In this document: in pieces, positions 33,936-46,605 of the stretch | Position numbering within the stretch: the stretch's first letter is position 1 | How the letters are laid out: each line of letters opens with the position of its first letter | Origin: Rosa chinensis | Taxonomy: Eukaryota > Streptophyta > Magnoliopsida > Rosales > Rosaceae | DNA: 64,000 nt | NCBI RefSeq assembly: GCF_002994745.2 | Contig: NC_037092.1 | Coordinates: 25,073,001 to 25,137,000 of the forward strand | Direction of reading: 5' to 3' | Made by a program: the position numbers and the translations under genes | The notes under the pieces: generated by a model | The model's database searches: none | What the model was told of the DNA's origin: nothing | Seen by the model: the letters and a program-made list of their open reading frames with translations, nothing else

Positions 33936-35950
33936 TATATATTTTGTCTATTTTATTAGATAACAATAGAAAATACATAATAACTATTGTGAGTTGAATT
34001 CAAGGTTGGTGGTCTCACATCAACTATTTGTCAATGTGTACTTTTCTCCTTAATATATGATCGACCATATCCTAAAGTGTGTCCTCCACATAATTTTTCT
34101 ACACCAGTTGTCAAGATTGCAAATAATACTAAAAAAATAATTCACCTACCAAGCCATTCGATTTCCATGAGATAATATTTGATTTTGGTCGACCAACAGG
34201 ATAATATTGATGATACATCAATTTTTGATGGTCACTTCCCTTCATATAGCATTTTGAATACTTTATTAATTGGAATATATTTATATATAGTTTACTGTCG
34301 CAAAGTCAACCACTCAAACTAATATGATTTCTGTCATTTCATATGCTCGTGCGTTGAATATTTTGGGTTTTAGGGGTTTGGATGAGTGCTGGTAGCTCTA
34401 GGCCTCTAGCTAGTAAAGCTTGCTCAGAGAAAAATATCCTTGAGTGAGCACTACAATCCAAGATTAAATCCAAGAATTTATTGAGTAAGTTAATTGGAAA
34501 GCTAGCCAACATATAAAGAGTGAGTAGACTGTGGCTAAAGGGATAAAGAATGATAAGTCAAAGTTACAAAATAAATAGTCAAAGTACTCTCGTTTGTAAA
34601 CAGAAAAGGGATGCACTTCAACTCATTTGCTAACCCCCCTCTTTTGGTCATAAACTCACTTTCTAATCACCATCAAGTTCAGAACTACTGGAATAAAAGG
34701 TTTATACATATATAATGTCTTTCTTCTCATGAGTCAAAGCACTATTTTGCCCACAGACCACTGTGTAATGGCCATTTTGATCACTAACAAGTGCTTACAC
34801 ATGAAAGCGCATACGTATATTCAAGTTTGATCGATGCAGCCGACCTTTTTGTAAAAATTCACTAATGAAGGCAGCCAAATGGGAATACCCCACCATTTCT
34901 AAGATGTTTACTAATGGTTAAGATGTGGAAAACCATGGAACTTAATTTCTTGCATCATGATGATGCATATATTCTGACTATTAATACTTGCAACAATGGA
35001 GCACCACTTAATGGGCATCCCTACAGTTTTTGGATTAAGCCATTAATAGATATTCAATCTCATCTTGTAGAACTAGCTAGAATGTTGGTTTTGTTTACTT
35101 TACCTTTGAAGTTTCTGTGGTATACTTGTGTGTGTACATATATATATCGAAAAATATATTTATATATTAATTAGTTTGATATAAAAGTAAATTGGCTCAA
35201 TACATTGGTCAACTAGCTCCATATCACTAGGTTGATATGATATAGAGCTAGTTTACAAGTGTAGGGAGCTGGTTTATTGCTATAAAGAGTAGTATTGTAC
35301 ATTTTTAATGTATTGATACATTAATGTCTCGTAAATTTTTTTCATTATATTATAAACTTTTAAACCAAATTTTTTTAAAATTTATTACTCACCAATTGAA
35401 GTTACGTCTTCTTTGATTATATTGACGATCATTCAAGCTTCTTAACACATGCATGAGAGGTGAATTATAACGGCTTGAAATCCTCTGTCCCCATTTTCCT
35501 GTCTCCCACTAGTATATTGACGCTTATCCTTCCACGTCACCACACTTACCAGCTCTTGACGAAGTTAAGCATTTAAAGTGTATATTATTTTTTAATTAAA
35601 ATATAAACTAATATTAACACATCTAAGGACGAACTCAGATGATGAACCTCATCATCTACTTTCTTCCGGGGGATCAAAGATAGGAGATCTAGTTCAAGAA
35701 GCTCTCCTTCCTGAGCAACATGATTTCTCAGAGAAAAGAACTTTCTACTCTTTGTACCCGCAAGAATTTGCCAAATACAAATTCCCAATTCACAATCCCC
35801 AATCCAATCCTTGTCATGGAGCACTATGCATATCATCCTCAATCAAAATTTCTCTGACCATGAAATCTAAACAAACCCATCAGTTATGATCTTCTTCTTG
35901 CCAAAAAATAAATAAATTATGATCTTCTTTTTCACCTGATAGAACACGGA
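33936..35950. other. Spacer, AT-rich
   Basis: 2 kb without a supported gene. Short ORFs at 34914-35174 (+) and 35585-35842 (-) have no recognisable signature. Confidence 0.3.
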
Positions 35951-35964
35951 TTTGGGTATTAACA

Positions 35965-36135
35965 AAGTGAAGCGGATTGTATGCACTGATAGTGCAATTG
36001 CACTGTAGGTTATTTTAATTTATAAAAAAATAACAGTCACTCATCTAATCCACTCTTTTATATATTTTAATATCAAAAAAATTACATCAATGCATATTGC
36101 AAGTACCCATGCACTGATGGTGCATGGAATACACT
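35965..36135. repeat. Small inverted-repeat element (MITE-like), first copy
   Basis: The left end TGTATGCACTGATAGTGCA and the complement of the right end TGTATTCCATGCACCATCAG resemble one another. A second element with related ends is at 37132-37290. Borders approximate. Confidence 0.35.
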
Positions 36136-36632
36136 CCCCTCCAGCTCGTCAACGAGCTCGCCTTCTTTTCCAACTAAGAAAGTAGGATTTGATATGGGTT
36201 CGTTGAAAGAAGAAAGCTGGATCTGATCTGGGTTCGATTTGATCTGTATTCGTCCTAATCTGTGCAGATTGTTCTTTAATATTGGTTTATATTTTAATTA
36301 ATTATTATCAAAAAATAAGAGATTTTCTCAAATACTTAACTCTGTCAAGTAGTTGGTTAGTGTGGTAACGTGGTAGTACATGTATCAATACACTAGTGGG
36401 AGACAGGGAGAGAGACGGAGAAATTGGGACAGACGATTTCAAGCCAATTATAACACAAATAGAAACGAACAATTCAAAATGAAGGGAAAATATACATCCA
36501 TCTTGAGTTATGTTAAAGTGCAAAACTCGCAATAAATGTAAGATTATAAGGGTAGCACACTCGTTTAGTCGTTTTTGTGAGATCCCCATGCAGCTCGAAA
36601 GTTTCATGTTGTCACGTACGGCAGACAGACGT

Positions 36633-36869
36633 CTAGTGATGGTTTGGATCAGGGCCGCTGGGACTCAAGCGTTTGGAGTCAAAAGGCTTTCCGGCTTGGC
36701 TTTGAATTCTAGCCTTCAACACTTTTCTGGCACTCTCCATCATTATTGATCGGTCGACGACCTTGCTCTCCTTCAGCAATGGAGCAGGAGCAGGAGCTTG
36801 ATGAGAACCTGGAAATGAAAGCAAGACTAAGAAAATAAAGAACCAGATGTACTTGAGCTGGCTAGCCAT
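36633..36869 (-). CDS. CLE signalling peptide precursor (motif RLSPSGPDPNHH)
   Basis: Intronless, 78 residues. A signal sequence (LKYIWFFIFLVLLSFPGS) is followed by a proline/alanine-rich stretch, a helical middle (RSIMMESARKVLKARI) and the C-terminal CLE motif RLSPSGPDPNHH ending at the stop. The motif agrees with the CLE consensus, including the hydroxylatable prolines at positions 4 and 7. The precursor resembles the first CLE gene along its whole length (MESARKVLKA here, METAKQVLKAS there), so the two are probably tandem duplicates that diverged. TATATATA lies 66 bases upstream of the ATG. Secreted peptide hormone acting through LRR receptor kinases (family knowledge). Confidence 0.92.
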   Translation of the reverse strand: MASQLKYIWFFIFLVLLSFPGSHQAPAPAPLLKESKVVDRSIMMESARKVLKARIQSQAGKPFDSKRLSPSGPDPNHH

Positions 36870-36934
36870 TACTATAGAAGTTGGGAGGTCAGAGCTTCTT
36901 CGGGTAAAAGTGTAAAACTCAGAGTTATGTTGGG

Positions 36935-36943
36935 TATATATAG
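36935..36943 (-). promoter_or_regulatory. TATA box of the second CLE gene
   Basis: TATATATA on the minus strand about 66 bases before the start codon. Confidence 0.6.
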
Positions 36944-37131
36944 TAGCAATACAATGCCTCTATTACGTACCAAAGGTCATTTAAATAAAGCACAAATTAA
37001 TTTTGGTTATTATGCTAAATAGTGCATGCATGCATCTTCCATTATAATCTGAAAATTTTTTCAGACCAGACGACAGTAAAGTAAAAGGGTTTATAAGGTT
37101 CGCAAAATAATAGTTCACGTTCACTTTCAGG

Positions 37132-37290
37132 AGAGAGTATTCAGTGCACCGATGTGCACTTGCACAAACAGAAATAGACGGCCGGATAACATCAAATACA
37201 TATTTTTGTTATAAAAAAATTGTTTATAAATTTCAACAACTGAGATCTCTAAATATATTGATTCACTTACACTGTCGGTGCATATACAGA
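37132..37290. repeat. Small inverted-repeat element (MITE-like), second copy
   Basis: GTATTCAGTGCACCGATGTGC on the left and complement GTATATGCACCGACAGTG on the right, with ends similar to the element at 35965-36135. Confidence 0.35.
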
Positions 37291-37351
37291 AGAATTTTCC
37301 CACTTTCAGTTCAATATCTTCTTCATGTTGATGACATTAATTATACTCAAG

Positions 37352-37505
37352 AAGTCAAGATATGATCATCTTTAATCAACTTAATTATTTGTAGTTTGTT
37401 TGCTAATTGTCTCTTACAGAAATCATTAATTATCCATTCAAGATATGATCTTTAATCAACTTAATTATTTGTAGTTTGTTTGCCAACTATCTGTTACAGA
37501 AATGA
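37352..37505. repeat. Tandem duplication of about 80 bp
   Basis: CTTTAATCAACTTAATTATTTGTAGTTTGTTTGC appears in both halves (near 37370 and 37450), each followed by a related CTNTTACAGAAAT end. Confidence 0.75.
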
Positions 37506-37785
37506 ACCCATATATGGAAGTAGTGGATCTCTGTAAATTGTTATAGCTAATCACTAGAAATCTAAGAAATACAAGGATAGGAAATAAGTGAAGATTGTAT
37601 ATCAAATTAACAAAATGATATTTTCCAATTGCATGTGGGTTCATCAAACACAAAAAAAAAAAAAAAAAAAGAAGAAGAAGAAGAAGTAAATATAGTCTCC
37701 TATAAGTATCTTATAATAAAAACTCATTAAGCATTTTCTAATTCAATAGTTAAGTGAGCTGCCCATTAATATTAAAAATATCATT

Positions 37786-38936
37786 TTTTTTTTATCGAAA
37801 TAGGTCAGCGCTTTCACTAAGTTTAGCAAGCAGTACAAATCGCGATGCCTAAGGACACGATCTAATAGATCGTTGTTTTCACTATAAAAATGTAACTCTA
37901 AAAGCATAAAAGTTTTCATCAAAGATAAATCCTCCCTCCAAGGCTGGGGATAAAGATATGAAACACCTCTATGGGGTCGATAGAAAGAATCGTTCCTTAT
38001 AACCTCCTAAATCCCTATTCGAGAATAATAAAAACCCAAAAAGTCCCCAGTACACCCACATTTTAGAAAATCCATGCACTTTTATTCTAACAAAAACCAA
38101 AAAGTCCCCAGTAGACCCAAACAAAATTTAAATAGTACTATAGGCCCTAAAGACCCATTCCAACCAAAGCAACCCACAGCCTAGTTGGAATCCCAGATAG
38201 CCCAACCTGTCAGACCGTCAAATGCCAGCCCATATTCACCTCCACCCCTGTGAGGCCCAACCTCGGGGAGCCCAACAACAGTCAGCCCAGCAGGAGGACA
38301 AGGTAGCTCAATCAGCTCGGACGCCATTGCCGATCTCCCTCATCTCAGAGTTCCAACCACCAAAGCCAGCACTGGCACCGGGGCCTCTACCAAGTGCAGC
38401 CCGTGCGGTGGTGCCCAGCGCCGGAACTCTGCAAGCACCGATGATGGAGGCTCAACACAATCTGTCACCACCGCTCCTCGCTCCGGAGTAGCCTTCGACA
38501 CCCTAGATCGGGTCTTACCAGCCCTGATGAGCCCCGTCAGCTCCACAATCAAAATCATCCACCACCAGATTGTCTCCCCCATTGGACGACATCTGAAGCA
38601 GCCAATAACCAGCATCCAACAAGGCCATTGGACTGAGAATAAAACTGCAAGGAAAAAACATATGGGCACGCTGGAGAACACCCCCGCCACCACTGCCCAC
38701 GAACCAACCAGACAAATGAAGGGAGGACATCCCCGCCATCAGAGTTGAAGGATCACCGCTGCCGGTCAGATTTGAAAATTTTGTTGAAAACCATCGCCGT
38801 CAAGTAAACCCTAGCAGAGCTAGGTCGAGATGTGAAATAAGTTATACAATGAACTTACTGATGGCCGAATGATAGGGGCTGGTTTCAATGGTTTCTAGAA
38901 GCCTCCCTTAGGCCTGCAAAACTGAATTTGAGTTCC
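37786..38936 (-). mobile_element. ORF-less retroposon with 13-bp TSD
   Basis: Flanked by identical TAAAAATATCATT (37773-37785 and 38937-38949). On the minus strand it ends in poly(A) (plus-strand T run 37784-37793) and carries GCTCTGCTAGGGTTTAC near its 5' end, as in the copies at 1-945 and 23287-24396. The GC-rich centre (38220-38770) yields proline-rich chance ORFs on the plus strand. Length 1151 bp. Confidence 0.8.
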
Positions 38937-38949
38937 TAAAAATATCATT

Positions 38950-39494
38950 CTTGTCATCTGATGATTAAAATTGAAAGTCATTTAATGAGTCATCTAAAGT
39001 AGTCATTACAAACTGAGATCTCCTACAATAACGAGCTATATGAAAAAAATAAAAAAGAGAAAAGAAGTGTAGGGATCCGAGTATTATTGGAACGCTTTTG
39101 AAACCATAATGCGGACTCTGCAATCACACAGTGTACTGGATCCTTAGCATAAAAGTGCCATGCTTTTTCATGTTTATAAAAACAACAAATAGAATACCCT
39201 ACAAGTTAGTCCTTATAATGTTAATTTACTTGAAGAAAAACGACACCAAAAAGTTTTTGTCCTACACTTGGGCCAACTTATAATGACCATCAATCTCATT
39301 TGAACCCTTTGGCGTTTTGCCGCGTGCCAAATCCTTGTCATGAAGTTAATACCAATGAAATTCCCCAACTTAGAAATTTCCCTATTGAGGCATCGACCCA
39401 ATTTATCATGTTTACTATAAATAGTAAACTAATACTCACTTCCCAATCAATTACAATTACAATGCAGAGGAAAATGACAGACTTGATATAACAT
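38950..39494. other. Spacer
   Basis: AT-rich; no feature recognised. Confidence 0.3.
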
Positions 39495-39767
39495 TTACAA
39501 AGCAAGCCTTTTACAATCAGCTCCTCCACCATTACTGGTAATCTGCGTCTGATTTTCCTCCAATACGAGCCTCAGAAATTGGAACAAACTTGGGTGCTCC
39601 TCTTTGGCTTCAGTAGCCCTATTATAAAAGTTTGCAGATATCGCGTGCTTTGTAAAGTCCTGTCCTGTTGTATATATATTATCAATTTTCATTTGCGACG
39701 GTAGTTTTCCAGGGTTACACAGTAGTTCCTCGGAGCTAGCTGGATAATCACCATGAATGCCGATCAT
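39495..39767 (-). CDS. Hypothetical protein or gene fragment, 90 codons
   Basis: An open frame starting MIGIHGDYPASSEELL and ending GGGADCKRLAL. Amino-acid use is unremarkable for a soluble protein (for example EEHPSLFQFLRLVLEENQ), which is why I list it. No domain recognised, no TATA box or introns found. It lies about 450 bases downstream of the SPD1-like gene on the same strand and could be a displaced exon. Confidence 0.25.
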   Translation of the reverse strand: MIGIHGDYPASSEELLCNPGKLPSQMKIDNIYTTGQDFTKHAISANFYNRATEAKEEHPSLFQFLRLVLEENQTQITSNGGGADCKRLAL

Positions 39768-40215
39768 TTGTCGGTTGTGCTGTTGTACTTATTTACTTGA
39801 TACTTTAGTATCCGCAAGCATGCATAAAACGACACTTATGATGGCTAAAACCTTAACTCGTGCTTTATCAAAAGAAGATCTACGACTTAATTTGAAATTA
39901 TCGACTAATAATGCCAAAAGGGGGGATATTCGTAGGATCATCGTGCACCAGTTCCATTGTTGCCTTTCTTCATTCTTTCTTTTAGCTAGTATAATCTAAT
40001 AAGATTTAACTCATGTGAACAATGATAGAAAACACTTGGGAAAATAATGATACACAGGCCAAATATAGGCTCTAAACATTAACTCTTTTAAGGGACATCA
40101 GTAACGCAGCAAATATATTTTGTACAGATCAGGCATTGCCACAGTGCTCACAATGCGGCCTTTGAATATGAGCAAGAAAAGGTACCAATGCTCTAAATTG
40201 ATCACATCTGACTCA
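39768..40215. other. 3' flank of the SPD1-like gene
   Basis: Probably the 3' UTR plus spacer; no coding signal. Confidence 0.35.
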
Positions 40216-43200
40216 CTAATCTGGAAGCAGTGGTAACCTTTCCACTGTGGGAAGTGAACCATTCGTGTTACCATTGGTGCCCAGAACTTCATCAAATTCA
40301 TCATCATCATCATTATCGGTTCTTTTCCTAGTATGATTCTCTTCCATCCTTGTGGAATGAAATGGAAGGATACGGAGACGCACATCTGCCTCCTGATCGA
40401 TTCTTTCTGCTTCTAATTTGTACTTGCGAATAAAGTCAATCTGAATAGACATAATGTGGGGTGGCCTCGGAAGAAGTTCTACAGGTTCCCCTTTTGGAAT
40501 TACAACCTGCTCAATGGCTATTCTTGCCTCCTGTAAGAGAGTATTAATTGCAAAATTATTGAACTAGGCATTGATTAAATCAGGTGTCCTAAGGGACTAT
40601 TAATGGACGAACAATCCCGCAAACCTTATTTATATGCAACATCACAAATCCTAGCTCACCAGGGCTTTACCACTTATTTAAGATGTCCTCATAGTAGAAC
40701 ACTCCTGTTTATCATGCTAAAACTTTGCCTCAATTGGGTTGTGGGGGAAAGGAGAAGAATAGTACACTTTTTTTGTTGTTGCTTGTCATAGCAGGCATAT
40801 GCCAAATGTGAATGGTAAAACACCCGGTAAAGAAACCCAATCTAGCTAACCTAACTATATGCTGTGTATTATCAACGATTTCTACAGAGGTGGTAAATAC
40901 AGGGTTCTCCCTGTTTTGTTTCTTGTTAAGTCACAATTCATGGGGAGTTAAAAATCAGAAGAGTATGAAGCTTGTCAAACTAAAGCGCATGTTTCTACCC
41001 AGTATCATCAGATTTGGGAATTCAATTTAATGTACTTCACAACTCTGTTGGCTTGTGTCAGCTGATTATGCAGAACTTCATGATGGGAAAAGAGCATTCA
41101 TTTCTTGCCTAATTTAAGAAATCAATAGAAAATAGAATCACAATAAATTTTCTGAAAATGTGGAGGTTGACAACGTCCATAATTACCTCAAGAGCATCAA
41201 CCTTCTCAGACGATTGCGTATTGTCTACTGGTCCATAATCATTCAAACCACCGTAATAATCATTCAATAATAACCGAAGTGCCTTTTTTATTTCCACCAA
41301 TGCGCTTGTCTTGAGAAAGAGAAAAATCAGTGGTGAAATCACGATGATTATCGAGTGTCTAAAACTAGCAAATATACTAAGGTAATGAAATGTTGGTTAC
41401 CTTAGTCACATAAATGGGTGTACCATGAGATCTAGCAGCAGCCTGAATCCCGGGATTTTTCTTGAGCTTGGATTGCATGGCGAAGAGTGCATCTGCCTTG
41501 CTGATATCATCTGTTAACTGGATAGCAGCCTCATCCATCTTCAACTGTTTTATCCCTTGCATCACAGTGGCTTCTAGGATCTAAAACAACTGCTTATATT
41601 GTAAGTCTTGTATTCGAAAATTACTAATATAAACAGACTCCTGAGAAGTGAGCATCAGCAAAGTTTTAATTGACATCAAACTATTGTTAAGTTGCAAGGT
41701 TCTGATGTCTTACCCCATAAACAAACAATCGAAGTTCCATCCCTTCATCCCCGGAATCCACTTGCATATATGGAGAAACCTCAGGAGTGAGATCATTATA
41801 ACCATATCCTTTCTCACTCATATTTTTGGCATCTTCTGTAACATTATCATCTTGTTCATCCCAGGAACTGGAGAGCAAATTTTCTCTTACAGTAGTTTCT
41901 TCTGATCCCTGAGAATTAATTTTGCGAACTTCGAAATTTGGGAAGCGACCTTCACCAACATAACATGAGTTTCAGATTTAATTTGTAATTATGGGAAAGG
42001 GAAACAAAACAGGACAGGTTTCTCTTCTCCCAAGAAGCATACCTGAGAGGATAGCATCCACTGTTGTTTCTAAGCTAGGATGAACTCTTAACTCAGTCTT
42101 TGAAATTATCTCCACCCCACAACTAAATGTTGCAGGTCCTTTCCTTTCTAGCACTGTCTTTTGAACCCCCCTCCGGCTGGCCTCTTCATCTCCTAGTGTC
42201 ACACTCTAAAAAAGTGAAGGTAATAATGTAACTGAACAACAAAAATAACTTCAAATTATATATTTAAGTGTAAGGAATAAACAGAAATCAAAGAAAGGTT
42301 GTTTGAACAAGCACAAGAGATTGCTACACTACCACACTTTAGAACAACACAGAGGTCCATAAGATCAAGCTCATCAATCAAGAAAAAAAATACAAAAACC
42401 AAACAAAATGAGGAAATCAAACAATCCACAATTAGAAAACAAACTAATTGTTATTGGTGTATGAAATTCTACAAAATTAAGTTAATACAAGAATATAAAA
42501 GTCCTTTTTAATATGCAATGTTGCCATGCCAATGTTGTTGAATGTAGTATAAAGAGAATGAAACCTAACATCTATACTATCCCATGGCATATGCAGTAGA
42601 TTGCAATTAAATATTTCTATAGCCACCTCACCTGTACACCTCCAACAAGCATTTCCAATGAAGGATTCATTATCAGATTCTCGATGGTTACTCCATGAGC
42701 AGTGGCCACTAGCTGGATTCCACGTTGTGCAATTGTGCTTGCAGCCATTGCTTCAAGTTTAGTGCCAATTTCATCAATTACAATCACTTGTGGCATATGA
42801 TTTTCAACAGCTTCTATCAAGACCTGAATAAAAAATACTTATATAGCATGAGAATCAATTAGTGGTGGAAACAAAATGTAAGAAAGAAACTTATTCAAAA
42901 CTAGAATAAGAGAGGCTATCAATCAATACTGGAAGCATGATCTAATCATATCATGTTGCTGGGAAAACAGAAGCAATTAACTATTTAACATCAGACCAAA
43001 GGAAAAGTTTACAGAATGAAAAATATAAAATGGCATACAATGTTCAGTTTCCTACGAGCATTAAGTATCGGCATGCAACTTTTAACAGTCATGAAACTTT
43101 TAAAAGTCATGTAACTATTAATAAAAAATGGCATACAATTGTGGAAGGATCTATATAGCATTTTCAACAGTCATGTAACTTTTAAAGCACAATGTAAACC

Positions 43201-45432
43201 AGTCTTTCCTCTGTAAATTACAAACGCATATATGTTTTCGGTTTTATTTTTTATCAAAAAGTATTAGAAAATCTAGCCAAAAAAGGATTGGTACACTGGG
43301 TGACTGGGACTAAACACAACGTCACACACATATATATTCAGAGACAGAAAAAGAAGGAAAGAGAGGATATGAGCAGAAGAATAGCATCCTTGTAGGTACT
43401 TTCTTGGAATTAAGTAAACACTGCCACAGAATCATGATGACAGAACATTTAAAGATATTTCACCTAAGTACCCCAGCATCCAACAGACATTCAATTCCTT
43501 CCTCTAATACATATACTTTCTAATGTCTAAAAATCTCACTGCTAGAGATGCTTTATATGGTTCGAAGCAATATGTACTTAGAAATTGAGGATTAATTTGT
43601 GATGAGTAAAGTGTAGAACTAGTCCTAGAATAGTCAGGAATCAGGTGTTAGGTCGATGTTTTATACTTTCTTTGTTGTGGGTAAGTTGTAGAGCTATTTA
43701 AACCTCCATTGGGAAAAGAATAACCCACGACATTATTCTGTAGCTTCATCATGCCAGTAAAAAATCTAAAATAAATAGAATATAGGATTTTTCAGACAGC
43801 AAGACTTATTTAAGAAGTATCAACATCCAACAGTTTCGATCACACGGTTCACCTTATGTTGCATATCAGAGACAGGGACTTGCATGCGCCGAGCATTGCC
43901 TATTCCTGCATGGGGTATATCACCATCCCCACCAATCTCATTGGAGGTGTCGACAATCATCACACGTTTCTTATGATCATTTGCAAGCATCCGAGCTATT
44001 TCCCTGCAAGTTAAAGTATCATTGAAATCAGATTGATACTTATCAAGAAGTAGCAAAAAACTGCGTCGTCTGAGATTACACATTGAATACCATTTATAAC
44101 AATGGAACTGGAAAGCTTTGTTTTGGTACTTCAGGGGTATTGATTATGCATCGCCAAAAGATAAATCCTTCCTACTAAACTATATAATTACTGAAGAGAC
44201 TAAAAAAAAGGGCCTATAGCACTTTCCCAAGAATTCATTTGACACTTGTGGCAAATATAAACATATCATAAAGTTCCTCATGGAAGAAACCAACTGTTGA
44301 ATTGGTGAGGAAATTGCAATGCAGGATGCATATGGAAATTAAGTTAAGCTTTTTACTTTTTAGCAAGTTAATGTAGCTAGATTAAAGTTACATGGACTTG
44401 CATTTTTCCTGCATCATACTTTTACTTTGTTGTAACACGGTGACCTCAAGTCAAACGTAACGAAAGGGAAAAACTAACCTGATAATTGTTGTTTTTCCTA
44501 CCCCAGGAGGCCCAATGAGCAACAAAGAAAGGCCATCTCGAACCAAATCTCGCAGCAAACTAGCACTACCCGATATTGCCCTACCAACACGACAAGTCAG
44601 ACCAATAATGGCACCCTTTCGATTCCTAATGGCACTAATCCGGTGCAGTGTTCTGCTAATGCCTGCTCGGTTGTCAATGGCAAAATCACCCACCTACAAC
44701 AAGCAAAGAAACAATATGAAGGATTCATAACTCCAACACATTTCACCTCTCTCTTCCTCCCTAATCCCTCCCAATGCTTTGTCAGTGGTCAAGGAAAAAT
44801 CTTGACTCATGCTAAAATCAAAACCATATTCATTTATGCTTTCCATCACTGACCCAGCAATAAAAAACTCATCACATACCCAAACCAACATTAACATCCA
44901 CACAAAAACCATCAACCTAAAACTCCCACCACACAAAAATTTGACCTTTATCCAAGTCAATTCATCAAACACTTGGTGGGCACGAAACTTTTACCTGAGA
45001 AGTAGCCTGTTCAAGATCCTGAACAGTAATCAGATTCTCCGACAACACAAAGTCGCCGGAGGGAAACCGGGCCAGCGGCTTCCGGCCCAAATCCATAACC
45101 ACTTCAATCAACTGGTGAAGCTCCGGGTGCTCCGTCACTCGCTGCCGCATTTCCTCCGGCAAAAGGGCCAAAAGCCGGCCCAGTTCCACGTCGAAGTCTT
45201 CCTCCTCCGGTGAAGAAGTACATGATGAAGTTAAAGAACACAGACAACCCAGAACAGGCCTTGCATACCCAGATGGAATTTTGGCGCGTAAGTGAGGGAA
45301 AGATGGGTTTGGTGAAGATTTAAGGGGAAAAGATTGGGTCTTGCATTGGAATTTGGGAGAGAGAGGTAGGATTAGGGGTTTGGGGATTGAGAGAGGTTGG
45401 GGGTGAAAGAGATGAACACAGTTGGAGAGCAT
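40216..45432 (-). CDS. SPD1: SPD1-like plastid P-loop ATPase (ycf45-related)
   Basis: Exons on the minus strand: 45432-44995, 44693-44479, 44003-43853, 42823-42632, 42205-42043, 41949-41714, 41580-41401, 41309-41187, 40530-40216. All phases join; 2013 nt, 670 residues. The N-terminus is rich in Ser, Pro and basic residues with no acidic residue for over 70 positions, a chloroplast transit peptide. The ATPase core has Walker [10 protein letters not shown] (207-215), [15 protein letters not shown], and Walker B VIVIDEIG (D285/E286), the layout of the SpoIIIAA/ycf45 P-loop family. An acidic linker and a C-terminal region with [19 protein letters not shown] follow. The Arabidopsis relative SEEDLING PLASTID DEVELOPMENT 1 is needed for plastid development in seedlings (established); ortholog versus paralog is not settled here. 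No disruption seen. Confidence 0.88.
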
Positions 45433-45763
45433 CTGTTTTGGAGGGAAGAGTAGAAGCTATAGCTATGCATAAAGTAGGAGGCTGTGATCTTCCAAGTTGT
45501 GCTTTTTCTGTTTTTGCTTGAGGAATTTAGGAGGAGGAGAAGGAGAGGGAAAGGTTTGAAAGGTGGATGTGCTAATTTTTATGCTTTTGATTCTTTTTCT
45601 TACATGGGGGAAGGGAATATACAGATTCTCAGCCACTGTTGACTAAGTTCAAAACAAGAACATCTCTTATCTATTAAATTTGGAAGAATATTTAATTTTT
45701 TCTGTTTTTAATAATTAAAAATAGAAGCTAAGTATGCATGTCCTCGGCATTAGAATTATATCC
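45433..45763. promoter_or_regulatory. Promoter region of the SPD1-like gene
   Basis: Upstream of the ATG on the minus strand, with pyrimidine-rich leader sequence (GA-rich on the plus strand, 45525-45560). No distinct box assigned. It ends at a SINE insertion. Confidence 0.35.
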
Positions 45764-45779
45764 AAGTAACCTCATACCT

Positions 45780-46124
45780 GCCAGGATTGGCAAGGCCTGG
45801 GCTTGAGTGTAATCTCCACTCAAGTTTAAGCCCTATCAGTTTTCGAGTTAACACTCGTGCAGTTATCGGAGAACACGGTGGGACTCATGGGTCCAGCAGT
45901 ACACTAACGGACAGAAGGGAGCAATACTGGTCTAGAAACGGTCATCGGTGGATGCTTGCGGGTTCTTCAAGATGAAAAACCTTAGGACAAGAAAGATCTA
46001 TCCACTGTCATTAATCTACCTGCAGTCAGTTACTCGATTAAAAGTTGGGCTCTTACATCGTGGGACCTTGGTTGAGAAGCAGCCTCTCTCTAGCCTAAAC
46101 TTTATTTGCCAAGGAAAAAATAAA
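45780..46124 (+). mobile_element. SINE-type retroposon, 345 bp, with 16-bp TSD
   Basis: Flanked by identical AAGTAACCTCATACCT (45764-45779 and 46125-46140). It starts GCCAGGATTGGCAAGGCCTGGG and ends in an A-rich tail (AAGGAAAAAATAAA). No clear pol III B box, so its origin is open. Size, tail and duplication fit a SINE or a short processed retroposon. It lies about 350 bases upstream of the SPD1-like start codon. Confidence 0.8.
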
Positions 46125-46140
46125 AAGTAACCTCATACCT

Positions 46141-46593
46141 ATTATTCTGGGATCATAACTCGTTACGCAAATTTTATGAATTGTGAGTCTATGAACCAAA
46201 GTTGTAACTCTCTTGATAAAAAAATGGATGAAATATTTATTTGCAAATGAACTCAAGCTCTGCAAAACCCACCACCTACGGAGAAGGCCGAAAGCTTCAT
46301 ATTTAACGCCATTGGCTGACCAAGCGCTCTTCTGCCCTAATTCAAGTTTCTTGAGGACCGTTAGCCTCATCCTTTCTTTTGCACGTGGTGATTCCTTGTT
46401 AGTGTTGTTGTTGGCCTGCACCAAGCTTCTTGACTACCACAGCGCGCACGTTTCTGGTTAATTTCCATTGATATTGAGACTATTATTGAGGTTTATTTTT
46501 GGTGAACTATATTGAGGGACAGTATGCCCGGTCATGAAAAAACTGGTTCCAGTATCACTGTGTACACGTTTCCTATTGTCATCCTCTTTTGGG
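46141..46593. other. Spacer
   Basis: No gene recognised. Confidence 0.3.
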
Positions 46594-46605
46594 CCTATTA
46601 TGAGA

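Noticed and set aside
34914..35174. An 86-codon ORF
   Set aside because: AT-rich chance ORF ending in a TATA-rich repeat translation.
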